DNA of 64,000 bases from Sphingobacterium alkalisoli. Lineage in GTDB: Bacteria > Bacteroidota > Bacteroidia > Sphingobacteriales > Sphingobacteriaceae. This document shows positions 23,455 through 34,532 of the stretch, piece after piece. Made by a program: the position numbers and the translations under genes. Position 1 is the first letter of the stretch. The number at the start of each line of letters is the position of its first letter. The notes beneath the pieces were generated by a model. It saw only the letters and a program-made list of their open reading frames with translations. It was not told the origin of the DNA and did no database searches. The DNA is taken from positions 682,001 to 746,000 of the forward strand of contig NZ_SUKA01000003.1 of the NCBI RefSeq assembly GCF_005049105.1. Direction: 5' to 3'.

Positions 23455-24960
23455 TTAATTCACATGATCAATAAATTCCATCCAATTGGAGTCGGGATGA
23501 TACTCAACAATAGGAACCGCGTCATTATAGTCCGAAAGATCTGACAACAACTTCTTGATATCCATTTCCATATGTTTAAAGCTGTTTTCAAATAAGTCTC
23601 GACGAAATCCTTTTTCCACCATAACATCTACATATTGTAAGCATACTAGGCGAGCGATCACCTTACCCAGTACGACCATCTGTCTTTGTACCAGCGTGTT
23701 CTGCAATGAAAAATTGAGATGCATTTTTAATCGAGGAGCTACACGATGCATGTTTTCAGTTTGAGACAAAAATTTATAGAAGTTTTCTTCCTTCTGCCTC
23801 TTCATCTGCTTAATAATGATTTCGGATATTTGCGTATAAAGCATTTCATTGGAGCCCTCAAAAATCTGGAAAGGTCTGCTATCTACGATACCTCGGCCGG
23901 CAATATGATCAATTTTATAACCACTAGAACCGGATAATTGGACACATATCTGTGCGGATTCTTGCATAAGATCCGTTACAAGTGCTTTCATACTGTTTGC
24001 TTCTAGCCCTTTTGAGGACAGATCGTGCACTATTCCACTCATGGACGCACTATGTGCACACATTCCTGAACACAATGTATAAGATGATTGTATACGTGAT
24101 AACTGAAATTGTACAGAGTCTAGTTCTATTAGCTTTTGTACTCCAACCTTTCGGATAATGCAATGCGATAACGCCTCGTCCAACATCCGTTGGATAAAGC
24201 CCATACCCATCCCCGGAAATTGTAAACGACTACGGTGTAAAATATCAAGCATCATTTTAATACCTGTACTTGGCGGTTGCAGCTTTTGGTTAGCAGGTAC
24301 AGTTAGATCTATTGTATTTAATCCATAGGGAATCATATATAGCCCAAGGTTGTTAAAGTAATGTTCGACCTTGACCTGTTGTTCTATTTTGCTATTGTCT
24401 GTGACAAAGAATTCAATATCACGAGCAAGTTCTCCGCCTGTTAATTGCTTTCGTGCAGCAATTAACCAGAAATCTGCCATTCCTGTAAGTCCTTGCCAAT
24501 GTTTCTGCCCTTTAAGTTCATAGTCACCGTTATCCATCGTGGTAAAATTCGTACGCATATTCAATGCATCGCTACCAAAATCAGGCTCTGTTATCATTAA
24601 ACCTCCCATGGATCCCTTTTCAATAAATCGCTTAAATATACCGGCTTGTATGTCGGGTGAACCGTATTTTGCCAATGGTTCTAAAAAAAGTGCAATATTT
24701 ATCCCGAATGTCAGGGAAAGCGACAGCGATTCATAAGAAGCAGCAGATAAAAGCCCCAGGCATTCCTTCACGATAGCTCCCCTCCCATTGAATGCTTCAG
24801 GAATTGCGACAGATAGCGGCTTTAATTCCATAATATCCTTCCACACCTCAGTCGGCAAACCTCTCTCAATACTCAACTCGTTTATATTAGATTCATGATG
24901 AAATAACTCCACTAAACGTTGCTTAAATCGACTGATAAAATCCTCATATCTTTCGCTCAT
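23455..24960 (-). CDS. acyl-CoA dehydrogenase family protein
   Basis: A 501-residue FAD enzyme of the acyl-CoA dehydrogenase superfamily. The order is an N-terminal helical domain with AIPEAFNGRGAIVKECL near residue 55, a central beta domain with GLMITEPDFGSDALNMRTN near 120 and GQKHWQGLTGMADFWLIAA near 150, then the C-terminal helical domain with the SGSSGYKIDHIAGRGIVDSR and FQIFEGSNEMLYTQ signature near residues 320-355. About 110 residues beyond that make it longer than the usual 380. It would oxidise an acyl-CoA at alpha-beta carbons, handing electrons to ETF; the chain length is unknown. No other beta-oxidation gene is adjacent. Confidence 0.87.
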   Translation of the reverse strand: MSERYEDFISRFKQRLVELFHHESNINELSIERGLPTEVWKDIMELKPLSVAIPEAFNGRGAIVKECLGLLSAASYESLSLSLTFGINIALFLEPLAKYGSPDIQAGIFKRFIEKGSMGGLMITEPDFGSDALNMRTNFTTMDNGDYELKGQKHWQGLTGMADFWLIAARKQLTGGELARDIEFFVTDNSKIEQQVKVEHYFNNLGLYMIPYGLNTIDLTVPANQKLQPPSTGIKMMLDILHRSRLQFPGMGMGFIQRMLDEALSHCIIRKVGVQKLIELDSVQFQLSRIQSSYTLCSGMCAHSASMSGIVHDLSSKGLEANSMKALVTDLMQESAQICVQLSGSSGYKIDHIAGRGIVDSRPFQIFEGSNEMLYTQISEIIIKQMKRQKEENFYKFLSQTENMHRVAPRLKMHLNFSLQNTLVQRQMVVLGKVIARLVCLQYVDVMVEKGFRRDLFENSFKHMEMDIKKLLSDLSDYNDAVPIVEYHPDSNWMEFIDHVN

Positions 24961-25116
24961 AACTATAATTTTTCGTTTTTAAATAACACGTTTTTAAATT
25001 TATAAAAAATCTAGTCAATAATTTGGTGAAAGTTATAAAAGACGAAATATTACGTCGAAATGAAGCATATCAAATGGTCTGAAGAAAAAAAGCTAACAGC
25101 CGCCTTCAAAGAAACA

Positions 25117-26127
25117 TTACTTTTCAGATAAATCGACATAAAAGCACTGCGAAATTTTATCTTTCGCCCATTCATAAGCTATCCTACTGCGAATACCATT
25201 GGGACATATGAAAACAATTTTTCGAGATTCATTGCCAAAATAATTTTTCCAATAATATGGGAGATCATAAACCGAAATATGGAGATCACCCAACTTATTT
25301 TCCTCATGTTCGTATTGCTCTTGCACATCTACCAGTACGAATTCCTCTCGTTCTTTCCATTTCGTTAGCGTACGAAAACTAATTTTCCCGTTAAATACCT
25401 GAGATTTCGGCAGCATCACGTCCATCTGCAGGTTAATGACCTGCACTTGGTTCGTAAGACTGTCGATAAGCATCATTTTACCAGCGAGGCTATCCCCAAT
25501 ACCCACAATCAGCTTAAACACCTCGTTAACCATCAAACTACCTACGATACCGACCAATGGTGACCATACACCGGTGATAGCACAAGGCTGTTGGTCACTT
25601 GGCTCGGGAAAGATGTCCCGATATCTAGCATCTCGTGAAGGGATGAAAACGCATATCTGCCCCTCATAAGCCCCTAATGCACCACTGATTAAAGGAATCT
25701 GAATATCCCTGCTGATATCGTCCAATAGATAACGGGTCTCAAAATTATCGCTTCCATCGATCAGGAGGTTGGCATCTTTAACGATTTCACCAAAGTTACT
25801 GGAATTGAGTCTTATTTTCTGGGGAAATACGATCTGTTGTTGATATTGCGTATTCAACTTGTTTGCTAGTACCTCTGATTTAAATAACCCCAGATCCTCA
25901 TACCCAAAACAAGTCTGGCGCGCTAAGTTAGAAATCGACACATAATCATCATCTACGACTGTTATCTTCCCTATACCTCCAGCAGCCAAAAAAGGAATCA
26001 CCGCATTTCCAAGCCCCCCCGCACCAATTACAACCACATGAGCCGTCTTCAGCTTTTCCTGCCCTACCAAACCGAACTCAGGGAGTGCTATCTGGCGGAC
26101 AAAACGATTGTTATCTCTACGTAGCAT
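25117..26127 (-). CDS. thiF: ThiF/MoeB-type adenylyltransferase with rhodanese-like C-terminus
   Basis: A 336-residue cytoplasmic E1-like enzyme that adenylates the C-terminal glycine of ThiS for sulfur transfer. The nucleotide-binding glycine loop VVIGAGGLG is at residues 32-40, followed by VDDDYVSISNLARQ and LIDGSDNFETRYLL. The CxxC zinc pairs of E. coli MoeB are not visible. The C-terminal 95 residues look like a rhodanese domain with ICPNGIRSR, placing the persulfide cysteine at about residue 308. The start is the ATG at 26127, overlapping thiH by 11 bases. It is the last gene of the thi operon. Confidence 0.85.
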   Translation of the reverse strand: MLRRDNNRFVRQIALPEFGLVGQEKLKTAHVVVIGAGGLGNAVIPFLAAGGIGKITVVDDDYVSISNLARQTCFGYEDLGLFKSEVLANKLNTQYQQQIVFPQKIRLNSSNFGEIVKDANLLIDGSDNFETRYLLDDISRDIQIPLISGALGAYEGQICVFIPSRDARYRDIFPEPSDQQPCAITGVWSPLVGIVGSLMVNEVFKLIVGIGDSLAGKMMLIDSLTNQVQVINLQMDVMLPKSQVFNGKISFRTLTKWKEREEFVLVDVQEQYEHEENKLGDLHISVYDLPYYWKNYFGNESRKIVFICPNGIRSRIAYEWAKDKISQCFYVDLSEK

Positions 26128-27247
26128 AACACCTTTCCCAATCTTTCCAAACGGCTTCGTAACCTTGCTTTTCAATCACATTAACCATCTCAAATACGCT
26201 ACGTTCATCCGAAATTTCAAATTGTTCCAGTGCTTGTGGGGCCACTATATAGCCTCCGGGATTTGTTTTAGAACCCGCACTTAAACTTGTAATACCTAAC
26301 GAAATGATATGATCTCTAAAATAGGGCTCCTCCCGAGTAGAAAGTGAAAGTTCGACCTGTTCATTGAACAATCGATACGCACATATTAATTGAAGAAGTT
26401 CCCTATCCTTCATGTAGAATTGCTGTGTTTCTATTGTTCCCTCAACAGCATCTTTCATTGAAATAGGCCGCAAGCGTGGAAAAGATAATGAATACTTTGT
26501 TTTCCAGTAGCGCTGTTCAAGATACTGCAAATGTAAACCCGTAAAAAAAGCATCTGTACGCCAATCTTCTAGCCCGATCAATGTACCTAGACCGATCTTG
26601 TGAATTCCTGCCCGGCCAAGACGATCTGGCGTATCCAAGCGGTATTGAAAGTTGGATTTTTTACCCTTGGGGTGGTAATCTCTATACACCTCCTGATGAT
26701 ACGTTTCCTGATATACTAATACTGCATATAGCCCCTCCTTAATTAACCGTTGATAGTCTTCCTGCTCGAGAGGCTGCACCTCCATAGAGATATTTGCAAA
26801 ATGAGGTTTCAATTGGCGAATCGCCTGTTCCAGAAATTCTACACCTACAATTTTGCTGGCCTCTCCCGTTACCAATAAGACATGCTCATACCCCATGCTT
26901 TTAATCACTTCCGCTTCCATATGGATTTCTCCGGGGCTAAGTGTACGACGAGGAATTCCATTATCCATACTAAATGCACAATACGTACAGATATTCTGAC
27001 ATTCATTACTCAGGTAAAGTGGGATGTATAATTGAATCGTCTTTCCAAAACGCTTCTGTGTGATCGCTTGACTTAATGTTGCCATATCCTCTAGGTAATG
27101 GGCTGCCGCTGGAGAAACAAGCGCTTTGAAATCTTCCAAAGATCGATCATTTTTGATCAATGCGCTTTCAACATCATGAGCAGTTTTATGGTAAATACTT
27201 GATTTTACCGTGTCCCAATTGTGATTTTGAAATAGTTGATGGAACAT
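26117..27247 (-). CDS. thiH: 2-iminoacetate synthase ThiH
   Basis: A 376-residue radical SAM enzyme that cleaves tyrosine to dehydroglycine (2-iminoacetate) and p-cresol for thiazole formation. The 4Fe-4S motif C83-x3-C87-x2-C90 is within NECQNICTYC, and further family blocks are HVLLVTGEASK and LIGLEDWRTDAFF. It begins directly after thiG (stop and start adjacent) and overlaps thiF by 11 bases, as expected in a coupled operon. Using ThiH rather than ThiO means an anaerobic-type, oxygen-sensitive route to the thiazole. Confidence 0.96.
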   Translation of the reverse strand: MFHQLFQNHNWDTVKSSIYHKTAHDVESALIKNDRSLEDFKALVSPAAAHYLEDMATLSQAITQKRFGKTIQLYIPLYLSNECQNICTYCAFSMDNGIPRRTLSPGEIHMEAEVIKSMGYEHVLLVTGEASKIVGVEFLEQAIRQLKPHFANISMEVQPLEQEDYQRLIKEGLYAVLVYQETYHQEVYRDYHPKGKKSNFQYRLDTPDRLGRAGIHKIGLGTLIGLEDWRTDAFFTGLHLQYLEQRYWKTKYSLSFPRLRPISMKDAVEGTIETQQFYMKDRELLQLICAYRLFNEQVELSLSTREEPYFRDHIISLGITSLSAGSKTNPGGYIVAPQALEQFEISDERSVFEMVNVIEKQGYEAVWKDWERCYAT

Positions 27248-28024
27248 TTACACCTCCTCATTTCTAAGAAATGCCGTTAGGGGGCTGGACGGTTGTGCAA
27301 CTGCAGAAACCACTGCAAGCTCAGCCTCGTATGCCTTTCTACCCGCCTCAACAGCTAATTTGAAAGCTTGAGCCATGCCCACAGGATCCGCCGCAACTGC
27401 TATAGCTGTATTGACTAATACTGCGTCAGCCCCCAACTCCATGGCGAAGGCCGCGTGAGAAGGGGCGCCCAATCCCGCGTCTACAATAACGGGCACTCGA
27501 CTTTGCTCAATAATAATAGCTAAAAACTCTTTTGTCAACAGCCCCTTATTACTTCCAATAGGTGCTCCTAAAGGCATCACGGCCGCAACGCCTACTTCCT
27601 CAAGTCTTTTGGATAATACCGGGTCAGCATGTATATAAGGAAGCACTACGAATCCATGCTTAACCAGCTCTTCTGCCGCTTTTAAAGTCTCAATTGGATC
27701 AGGCATCAGATACTTCGGATCGGGATGAATTTCTAATTTTACCCAATTAGTCTCCAAGACCTCTCGTCCTATTTGTGCTGCAAAAATCGCCTCCTTAGCG
27801 TCACGCGCTCCGGATGTATTAGGCAATAATGCGGCTTGCGGTTTTGGAATATGCTGCAGCAAATTATCTGAATGATCGGCTAAGTCTACCCGTTTGAGTG
27901 CTACCGTCACCAATTCACTCCCCGATGCTTCTATCGATTGCTGCATCGATTGAAGACTGCCAAATTTCCCTGTTCCAAGGAAAAGTCTGGATTGAAATAT
28001 TTTATCTGCTATGTGCAACATCAT
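27248..28024 (-). CDS. thiG: thiazole synthase ThiG
   Basis: A 258-residue TIM-barrel enzyme that builds the thiazole phosphate from 1-deoxy-D-xylulose 5-phosphate, 2-iminoacetate and ThiS thiocarboxylate. Visible blocks are [36 protein letters not shown] (with the Schiff-base region), [30 protein letters not shown] and [19 protein letters not shown]. The start has two consecutive ATG codons. It overlaps thiE by about 23 bases and abuts thiH. Its DXP substrate comes from the same pool used by dxr further along the window. Confidence 0.96.
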   Translation of the reverse strand: MMLHIADKIFQSRLFLGTGKFGSLQSMQQSIEASGSELVTVALKRVDLADHSDNLLQHIPKPQAALLPNTSGARDAKEAIFAAQIGREVLETNWVKLEIHPDPKYLMPDPIETLKAAEELVKHGFVVLPYIHADPVLSKRLEEVGVAAVMPLGAPIGSNKGLLTKEFLAIIIEQSRVPVIVDAGLGAPSHAAFAMELGADAVLVNTAIAVAADPVGMAQAFKLAVEAGRKAYEAELAVVSAVAQPSSPLTAFLRNEEV

Positions 28025-28658
28025 TATGTGCTTTAAATTGTGAAAGAATCTGCTTCATTTGCACTACCTGTGCAAAGTTCGCATTTAGAAGTTCTGTAGA
28101 GAGTGCCACGCCATGCACACCCGTAGATTGAAGTGATAACAGGTCCGCCGTCTTAATACCGCCGACCGCAATAATAGGAATGTTCGCATATCCCAATTGG
28201 CTCGAGATAGTATGATAGCCAGCCGAACCTAAAATTGGACTGAGACGCTCTTTTGTTGAGGTATAGGCATAGGGTCCTAAACCGATATAATCACAACCCT
28301 TAGAAATGCGTTGCTGTAGATCTGCAATTGTATTTGCCGTTCCGCCGATAATTGCCACCTTCCCTAACTGTAACCGAGCAGTAGATATATCAATATCCTG
28401 CAATCCCAAGTGTACGCCGTCTGCATTTACATACTCGGCCACCGATACCCAATCATTTATGATACATTTAGCGCCGTACTGAATGCATAAACGTTTTACC
28501 TGTTCGGCCAAAATCCAAACGGCTTTTTCTTCTTGGTTCTTAAAACGTAATTGTATCCATTTAACACCTACATCGAGCGCATGATGAATAGATGTTATCT
28601 GTTGTTCAGCTGTATCTCCTTGTGATATAAACTGTAATCGTTCTATATTCCTTTCCAT
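28002..28658 (-). CDS. thiE: thiamine phosphate synthase
   Basis: A 218-residue TIM-barrel enzyme joining HMP pyrophosphate and thiazole phosphate into thiamine phosphate. Signature elements are WIQLRFKN near residue 34, [24 protein letters not shown] near 69, [14 protein letters not shown] near 128 and IIAVGGIK near 164. These are the full set of ThiE motifs, unlike the upstream paralogue. It overlaps both neighbours in the operon (16 bases with the TenI-like gene, about 23 with thiG). Confidence 0.94.
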   Translation of the reverse strand: MERNIERLQFISQGDTAEQQITSIHHALDVGVKWIQLRFKNQEEKAVWILAEQVKRLCIQYGAKCIINDWVSVAEYVNADGVHLGLQDIDISTARLQLGKVAIIGGTANTIADLQQRISKGCDYIGLGPYAYTSTKERLSPILGSAGYHTISSQLGYANIPIIAVGGIKTADLLSLQSTGVHGVALSTELLNANFAQVVQMKQILSQFKAHNDVAHSR

Positions 28659-29254
28659 AGTTTCCTAATTCTTAAGAATGTGGCATGTATGTTCTCTACT
28701 TGCCACAATCCCGACATCAATGCTATTCCATCAAAGGATTGAACAATTTCTGGAAATTGTATTATGCGTTCCAGATTAATTCCTCCTAAGCCAATTTTTC
28801 GGATGCTATCTGAGCTGTTTTCAAATTTCATACGTTCGGATGCAGCCATCGCTGTATAACCTGATTTGCTCATGCTATTAAATAGCGGACTTACCAGTAT
28901 CATTTCGTATCTGTCATTTAAGGTTTTCATGGCCGAATAACAATGTATAGCCGTTGAGAACCTATAATCATCTATTTCCTCTTTTTCAAAATACAATCCT
29001 TCTTCGCTACGCTGCTTTTCTTTAACGTGGTATCTTTTGAATCCCGTTTCATGGCGCCACTGCGCTGCGACAAGTGGTAGGATTAAGCGATTATGAAAAT
29101 GCGGAGGGATATGTTCATACACGTATAGGATTTCTTCCCGAGTCGTCTCCCGACGGAAATAAAGATCATCTAAACCAGATTCGAAGAGGGTCAAGAGTAC
29201 TTCATGTTCGTTGTTGAGCAGATGATCCGGAAGAATGGCAATTATAGATCCCAT
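28643..29254 (-). CDS. TenI-like / second ThiE-family protein
   Basis: A 203-residue member of the ThiE/TenI family. It keeps the barrel framework (ILVSPLFNSMSKSGY near residue 123 and RKIGLGGI near 153) but lacks the ThiE pyrophosphate-binding QLRxK and ND...VHLG motifs, having LYFRRETT and KRYHVKEK instead. This pattern fits TenI, the thiazole tautomerase that aromatises the ThiG product, rather than a second synthase. It is encoded between thiC and the true thiE, 9 bases after thiC. Function is inferred from family and context. Confidence 0.8.
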   Translation of the reverse strand: MGSIIAILPDHLLNNEHEVLLTLFESGLDDLYFRRETTREEILYVYEHIPPHFHNRLILPLVAAQWRHETGFKRYHVKEKQRSEEGLYFEKEEIDDYRFSTAIHCYSAMKTLNDRYEMILVSPLFNSMSKSGYTAMAASERMKFENSSDSIRKIGLGGINLERIIQFPEIVQSFDGIALMSGLWQVENIHATFLRIRKLWKGI

Positions 29255-29263
29255 ACACGCCTT

Positions 29264-31099
<1,836 letters not shown>

Positions 31100-31303
31100 C
31101 TATCCTCCCTGAGCTGCTTTAATTAATAAAATACGATCATTTTTCTGCAGCTTATAGCTGGCATGTTGAGACCTCGGAATGAGGTTGTCATTAACTGCAA
31201 CACCTATCCCTTGGATAGCATCGCCTAATAGTGACTGCAGTAGTTCTGTGAGATAGAATGTGCTGTCTACTTCGTGAATTTGGTTGTTTACACTTACTTT
31301 CAT
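31100..31303 (-). CDS. thiS: sulfur carrier protein ThiS
   Basis: A 67-residue ubiquitin-like carrier (MKVSVNNQIHEVDSTFYLTE) ending in the essential Gly-Gly (KAAQGG). ThiF adenylates this tail and it receives sulfur, which ThiG puts into the thiazole. It is the first gene of the operon, downstream of the TPP riboswitch with a leader of about 190 bases from the aptamer start. A weak AGGA lies just before the ATG. Confidence 0.93.
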   Translation of the reverse strand: MKVSVNNQIHEVDSTFYLTELLQSLLGDAIQGIGVAVNDNLIPRSQHASYKLQKNDRILLIKAAQGG

Positions 31304-31420
31304 TTCCTAAATTTAAATTGTAATCTTCAGAAATGAACTTGAATGGAGAAGGTATGTATGGGTCTCGAAAACAACCCTTAGTCAGTACAATTATATCAAA
31401 AATTAGAATTTGATACACCT

Positions 31421-31495
31421 ATCTTTTCCCTTCGCCGGTACTAACCGGATCAAGTTCTAAGGGTATTATCTCAGCACTAAGGCACCCCTAAAGAT
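31421..31495 (-). promoter_or_regulatory. TPP riboswitch (THI element)
   Basis: On the minus strand the aptamer shows all conserved parts: P1 ATCTTT/AAAGAT, GGGGTGCC, the CTGAGA pyrimidine-sensor element, ACCCTT, GAACTTGATC, GGTTAGTACCGGC and AAGGGA. It binds thiamine pyrophosphate and should shut off the thi operon when TPP is plentiful. About 40 bases downstream, CTAAGGGT (31374-31381) is an exact complement of aptamer ACCCTTAG (31457-31464), a candidate alternative pairing for the expression platform. Confidence 0.95.
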
Positions 31496-31612
31496 TTTTG
31501 GCAATTTCAGGCTTTTATTTTGAAATTCAAAATTTTATTTAAACTTTCCCAATCTTTGCAGAAAAACCCCTATCTATCAAATTAATGGCAACGAAATTGC
31601 TATAGCTTAACG

Positions 31613-32134
31613 ATGAAAAAAACACTATTCCTAGCATCGACATTCTTATTGTCACTTCTTTCATCGTGCAACATGTCAGCACGCAACAATGAAAAAACTA
31701 GCGTAGATTCTACGGCTACAATTAAGCAGACATCTTCAAATGACACCTCGTTGATTGTTCAAATGATTACTGCACCTACGTTCACTGTAAATAGTCCTGT
31801 TGAAATGGAGTTCCGGGTATACAATCCTACAGATAGCGTAAAGAAATTCTGCAAGTGGCATACACCCTTTGAAAAACCTTTCATGAGCAAGTATTTAGAC
31901 ATTACATTGAATACAGGTGAAGAGGTTTCATATTTAGGAGCTATGGCGAAGCGCATGATGCCCCCTCCAGAAGATAGCTACCTTTCAGTCAATCCGCTTG
32001 ACAGTCTTTTAGTAACCATTGACCTTACAAAAGGTTATGATCTCAAAAAGCCAGGCACTTATACCCTAAAATACAATTCGGAAAAAATTAGTGGACTTGT
32101 GGTTCAAGATAGCATATCATTTACGATCAATTAG
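31613..32134 (+). CDS. lipoprotein resembling the N-terminal domain of M35 metalloendopeptidases
   Basis: A 173-residue exported protein with signal and lipobox LLSSC (cysteine at residue 19), then a Ser/Thr-rich linker. The mature domain has VEMEFRVYNPTDS, KKFCKWHTPFEKPF near residue 80, YLGAMAKRMMPPPEDSYL near 104 and KGYDLKKPGTYTLKY near 140. This resembles, from memory, the beta-sandwich domain found before the catalytic domain of deuterolysin-like (M35) Lys-specific endopeptidases. No HExxH or other protease motif is present, so it is a stand-alone domain. It is divergent from thi and faces the SRPBCC gene. The function is unknown. Confidence 0.7.
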   Translation: MKKTLFLASTFLLSLLSSCNMSARNNEKTSVDSTATIKQTSSNDTSLIVQMITAPTFTVNSPVEMEFRVYNPTDSVKKFCKWHTPFEKPFMSKYLDITLNTGEEVSYLGAMAKRMMPPPEDSYLSVNPLDSLLVTIDLTKGYDLKKPGTYTLKYNSEKISGLVVQDSISFTIN

Positions 32135-32249
32135 TTTGATTATCCATAACCAATTGCTTCACACCGCTACTCGCGCATGTGAAGCAATTATCATATACGC
32201 TTTGCGCATTCCTAAGTACGGATTAGAATAATTTAAAAAAAGCTCTTTT

Positions 32250-32972
32250 CTAATAAGATTCAATGGAGCTTAAATGACCTGTCTCTATTAATTCCTTGAA
32301 ATTGCGAAGGTCGCTATTTAAAAGCTTCTCGAACGTCGGACTAAATAAGCTCGCAACATTTTTACCAAGTTGACCTACAGGTGCATGATAAGTTATTACC
32401 AGATTAATACGTGTCCCCATTCCACCCACAACATCAGAAAACTCTACTTTACCACTGTTTTCAACGATCGAATTGGGTTGTGAATGCCATCCAATGAGTT
32501 GGTTGGCTTCGTCTTTAACCAATACAGTGTCCCAACCGAGCACATCTGCCCCCCATGGTAACTTTAATTCCCAATGCGATACCGTATCTGTTTTTTCTTC
32601 CACGCGTCTAATGTATTTCATAAAGTTGGGAAGATTAGCTAAATAACGCCAATATGCATATACCTCCTCACGTGGTTTATTAACAATAATTTCTGATTGT
32701 ACGTTAATCGCATCCGATGTATTATACGAAGATTTACAATCCAGTTTTTGGGATAGTTTGCATTTGCCGGTAAATCCTCTATAAAGTAAATATGATCCTG
32801 TCAGCATTTTTAATGGCTTCTTAAATTTGTCTCTTTTAAATGATCTCGCAAGTATCATGGTGCCTAAAGCAACGGATATAACGCGTTCTGAAAAACCGAG
32901 GTCTTTTTCCGCTTGGGAAGATTCTAAATTATACTTCCTGACATTATCTTGATTGGTGATTATACTTTCCAT
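32250..32972 (-). CDS. DUF2892-like + SRPBCC (polyketide cyclase/dehydrase-like) protein
   Basis: A 240-residue protein in two parts. Residues about 25-75 (GFSERVISVALGTMILARSF to LTGSYLLYRGFTGKCKL) resemble the membrane-associating DUF2892/YgaP segment. Residues about 90-235 (INVQSEIIVNKPREEVYAYW, then WELKLPWGADVLGWDTVLV and WHSQPNSIVENSGKVEF) form an SRPBCC hydrophobic-ligand domain. Proteins of this layout are often stress-related, but ligand and role are unknown. It stands alone. Confidence 0.78.
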   Translation of the reverse strand: MESIITNQDNVRKYNLESSQAEKDLGFSERVISVALGTMILARSFKRDKFKKPLKMLTGSYLLYRGFTGKCKLSQKLDCKSSYNTSDAINVQSEIIVNKPREEVYAYWRYLANLPNFMKYIRRVEEKTDTVSHWELKLPWGADVLGWDTVLVKDEANQLIGWHSQPNSIVENSGKVEFSDVVGGMGTRINLVITYHAPVGQLGKNVASLFSPTFEKLLNSDLRNFKELIETGHLSSIESY

Positions 32973-33149
32973 TTGTTCCAGATTAAGATGTGATACTTTC
33001 TCTTCCCATTATCATGCATATACGACGCCAAAATAAGCTGTATAAATACTATTTTACGTCCAAATAATACGCATTTTACACCTTAGCAGTAAGAAGAAAA
33101 ATTGGGCCACTGCTTATGGAAGTACGGATACCCAACATTTACCAATAAC

Positions 33150-33181
33150 AAAGAGCCTTTTCGAAACGGAAAAGGCTCTTT
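33150..33181. terminator. terminator after rseP
   Basis: A perfect 13-base stem, AAAGAGCCTTTTC (33150-33162) with GAAAAGGCTCTTT (33169-33181), with a 6-base loop. It lies 24 bases past the rseP stop and closes the rseP transcript on the minus strand. Confidence 0.8.
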
Positions 33182-33204
33182 GTTAAATTTATAAAATGCT
33201 TATT

Positions 33205-34524
33205 TTACCATTTAATAATGTCATTTCCCAACGTAAATATCATCAATGCTACTAAAATAAAAAAACCGACCATTTGCGCACGCTCTAAGAATTTATCGCT
33301 TAACGGCTTACCTTGAATCATTTCTACTAATAAAAAGATAACATGTCCTCCATCTAAAGCCGGAATCGGCAACAAATTCATAAACGCAAGCGCCATGGAA
33401 AGCATACCCACCAAATTCCAAAAACGATACCAATCTACATCGGTACCAAACATTTTAGCGATACCAACAGGTCCCGAAAGCGCTTTATCGGCACGAACTT
33501 CACCTTTAAATATCTTCCCAAAACCTTTGATATTATCTGTGATGACCGAAAAAGCTTTCTTTGTACCTATAGGTAGTGCTTCCATAAAACCGTATTCGGA
33601 AGTGATGAGTACTAAAGAAGGATCAGGTTTGATACCAAATCCCAGTGTACCATCCGCAGACACTTTACCATTCAACGTCACGACTTGACCATCCCGAACC
33701 ACTTCCATTGTTATAGATTTTTCTGCCTGATCCAATATAACATCTTTAAACTGATCAAAATAGACGATAGATCTTCCGTTGACAGTTACAATACTATCAT
33801 CCTTTTGCAGTCCCATTTTCTCAGCTTCCGAAGCGCCTTGAATTTGATCGATTCCCATCATCTTGAGACGAGGTTCAACGAATTCATTCGTTTTGTGGTC
33901 AGCTACCTGATTTAAAATATCCGATGGAACCTGAATCTCCTGCTGCACACCTTTACGTTCAATAGTCAATATGGCATCCCCCATCAACACTTCAGAACTA
34001 AATAAATCCTTATAATTAACGACAGGTTTACTATTAATTTCTCTTATTTTGTCTCCGGCCTGCAGTCCAATTTCCTTACCGATTATACCGGGTACGATAC
34101 CATTGGTCAACTTAGAATTATCTATATCAGTTTGCCCATATTTGAAGGCTAACATCCAAAACACCACAATTCCCACAATCACATTGACGATGATACCACC
34201 CAACATAACGATAAGGCGTTGCCAAGCCGGCTTCGAACGGAACTCCCACGGCTGTGGCTCTTCCTGAAGTTGTGCCGTATCCATAGATTCGTCGACCATC
34301 CCAGCTATCTTTACATAACCACCCAACGGTAACCAACCTATCCCATATTCACATCCCTTATAATTGAATTTAAACAATTTGACGCCCCAAGCATCGAAAA
34401 ACAGATAGAATTTTTCTACCTTAATACCAAACATGCGTGCAGCCAAAAAGTGTCCAAGCTCATGTAATATTATTAAAATTGACAGGGCTAAAATTACCTG
34501 TCCAACCATTACGAATGTTCCCAT
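33205..34524 (-). CDS. rseP: RIP metalloprotease RseP (site-2 protease)
   Basis: A 439-residue inner-membrane zinc protease that cuts transmembrane segments of anti-sigma factors or signal peptide remnants. The zinc motif HELGH is at residues 21-25 in the first membrane helix, and the third ligand is in NLLPIPALDGGH from residue 383. Two PDZ domains lie between (around 145-215, GKEIGLQAGDKIREINSKPV, and 225-300, AEKMGLQKDDSIVTVNGRSI). It follows dxr by 8 bases, a common pairing in bacteria. No rseA or sigma-E gene is in view. Confidence 0.94.
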   Translation of the reverse strand: MGTFVMVGQVILALSILIILHELGHFLAARMFGIKVEKFYLFFDAWGVKLFKFNYKGCEYGIGWLPLGGYVKIAGMVDESMDTAQLQEEPQPWEFRSKPAWQRLIVMLGGIIVNVIVGIVVFWMLAFKYGQTDIDNSKLTNGIVPGIIGKEIGLQAGDKIREINSKPVVNYKDLFSSEVLMGDAILTIERKGVQQEIQVPSDILNQVADHKTNEFVEPRLKMMGIDQIQGASEAEKMGLQKDDSIVTVNGRSIVYFDQFKDVILDQAEKSITMEVVRDGQVVTLNGKVSADGTLGFGIKPDPSLVLITSEYGFMEALPIGTKKAFSVITDNIKGFGKIFKGEVRADKALSGPVGIAKMFGTDVDWYRFWNLVGMLSMALAFMNLLPIPALDGGHVIFLLVEMIQGKPLSDKFLERAQMVGFFILVALMIFTLGNDIIKW

Positions 34525-34532
34525 CTAAATAT

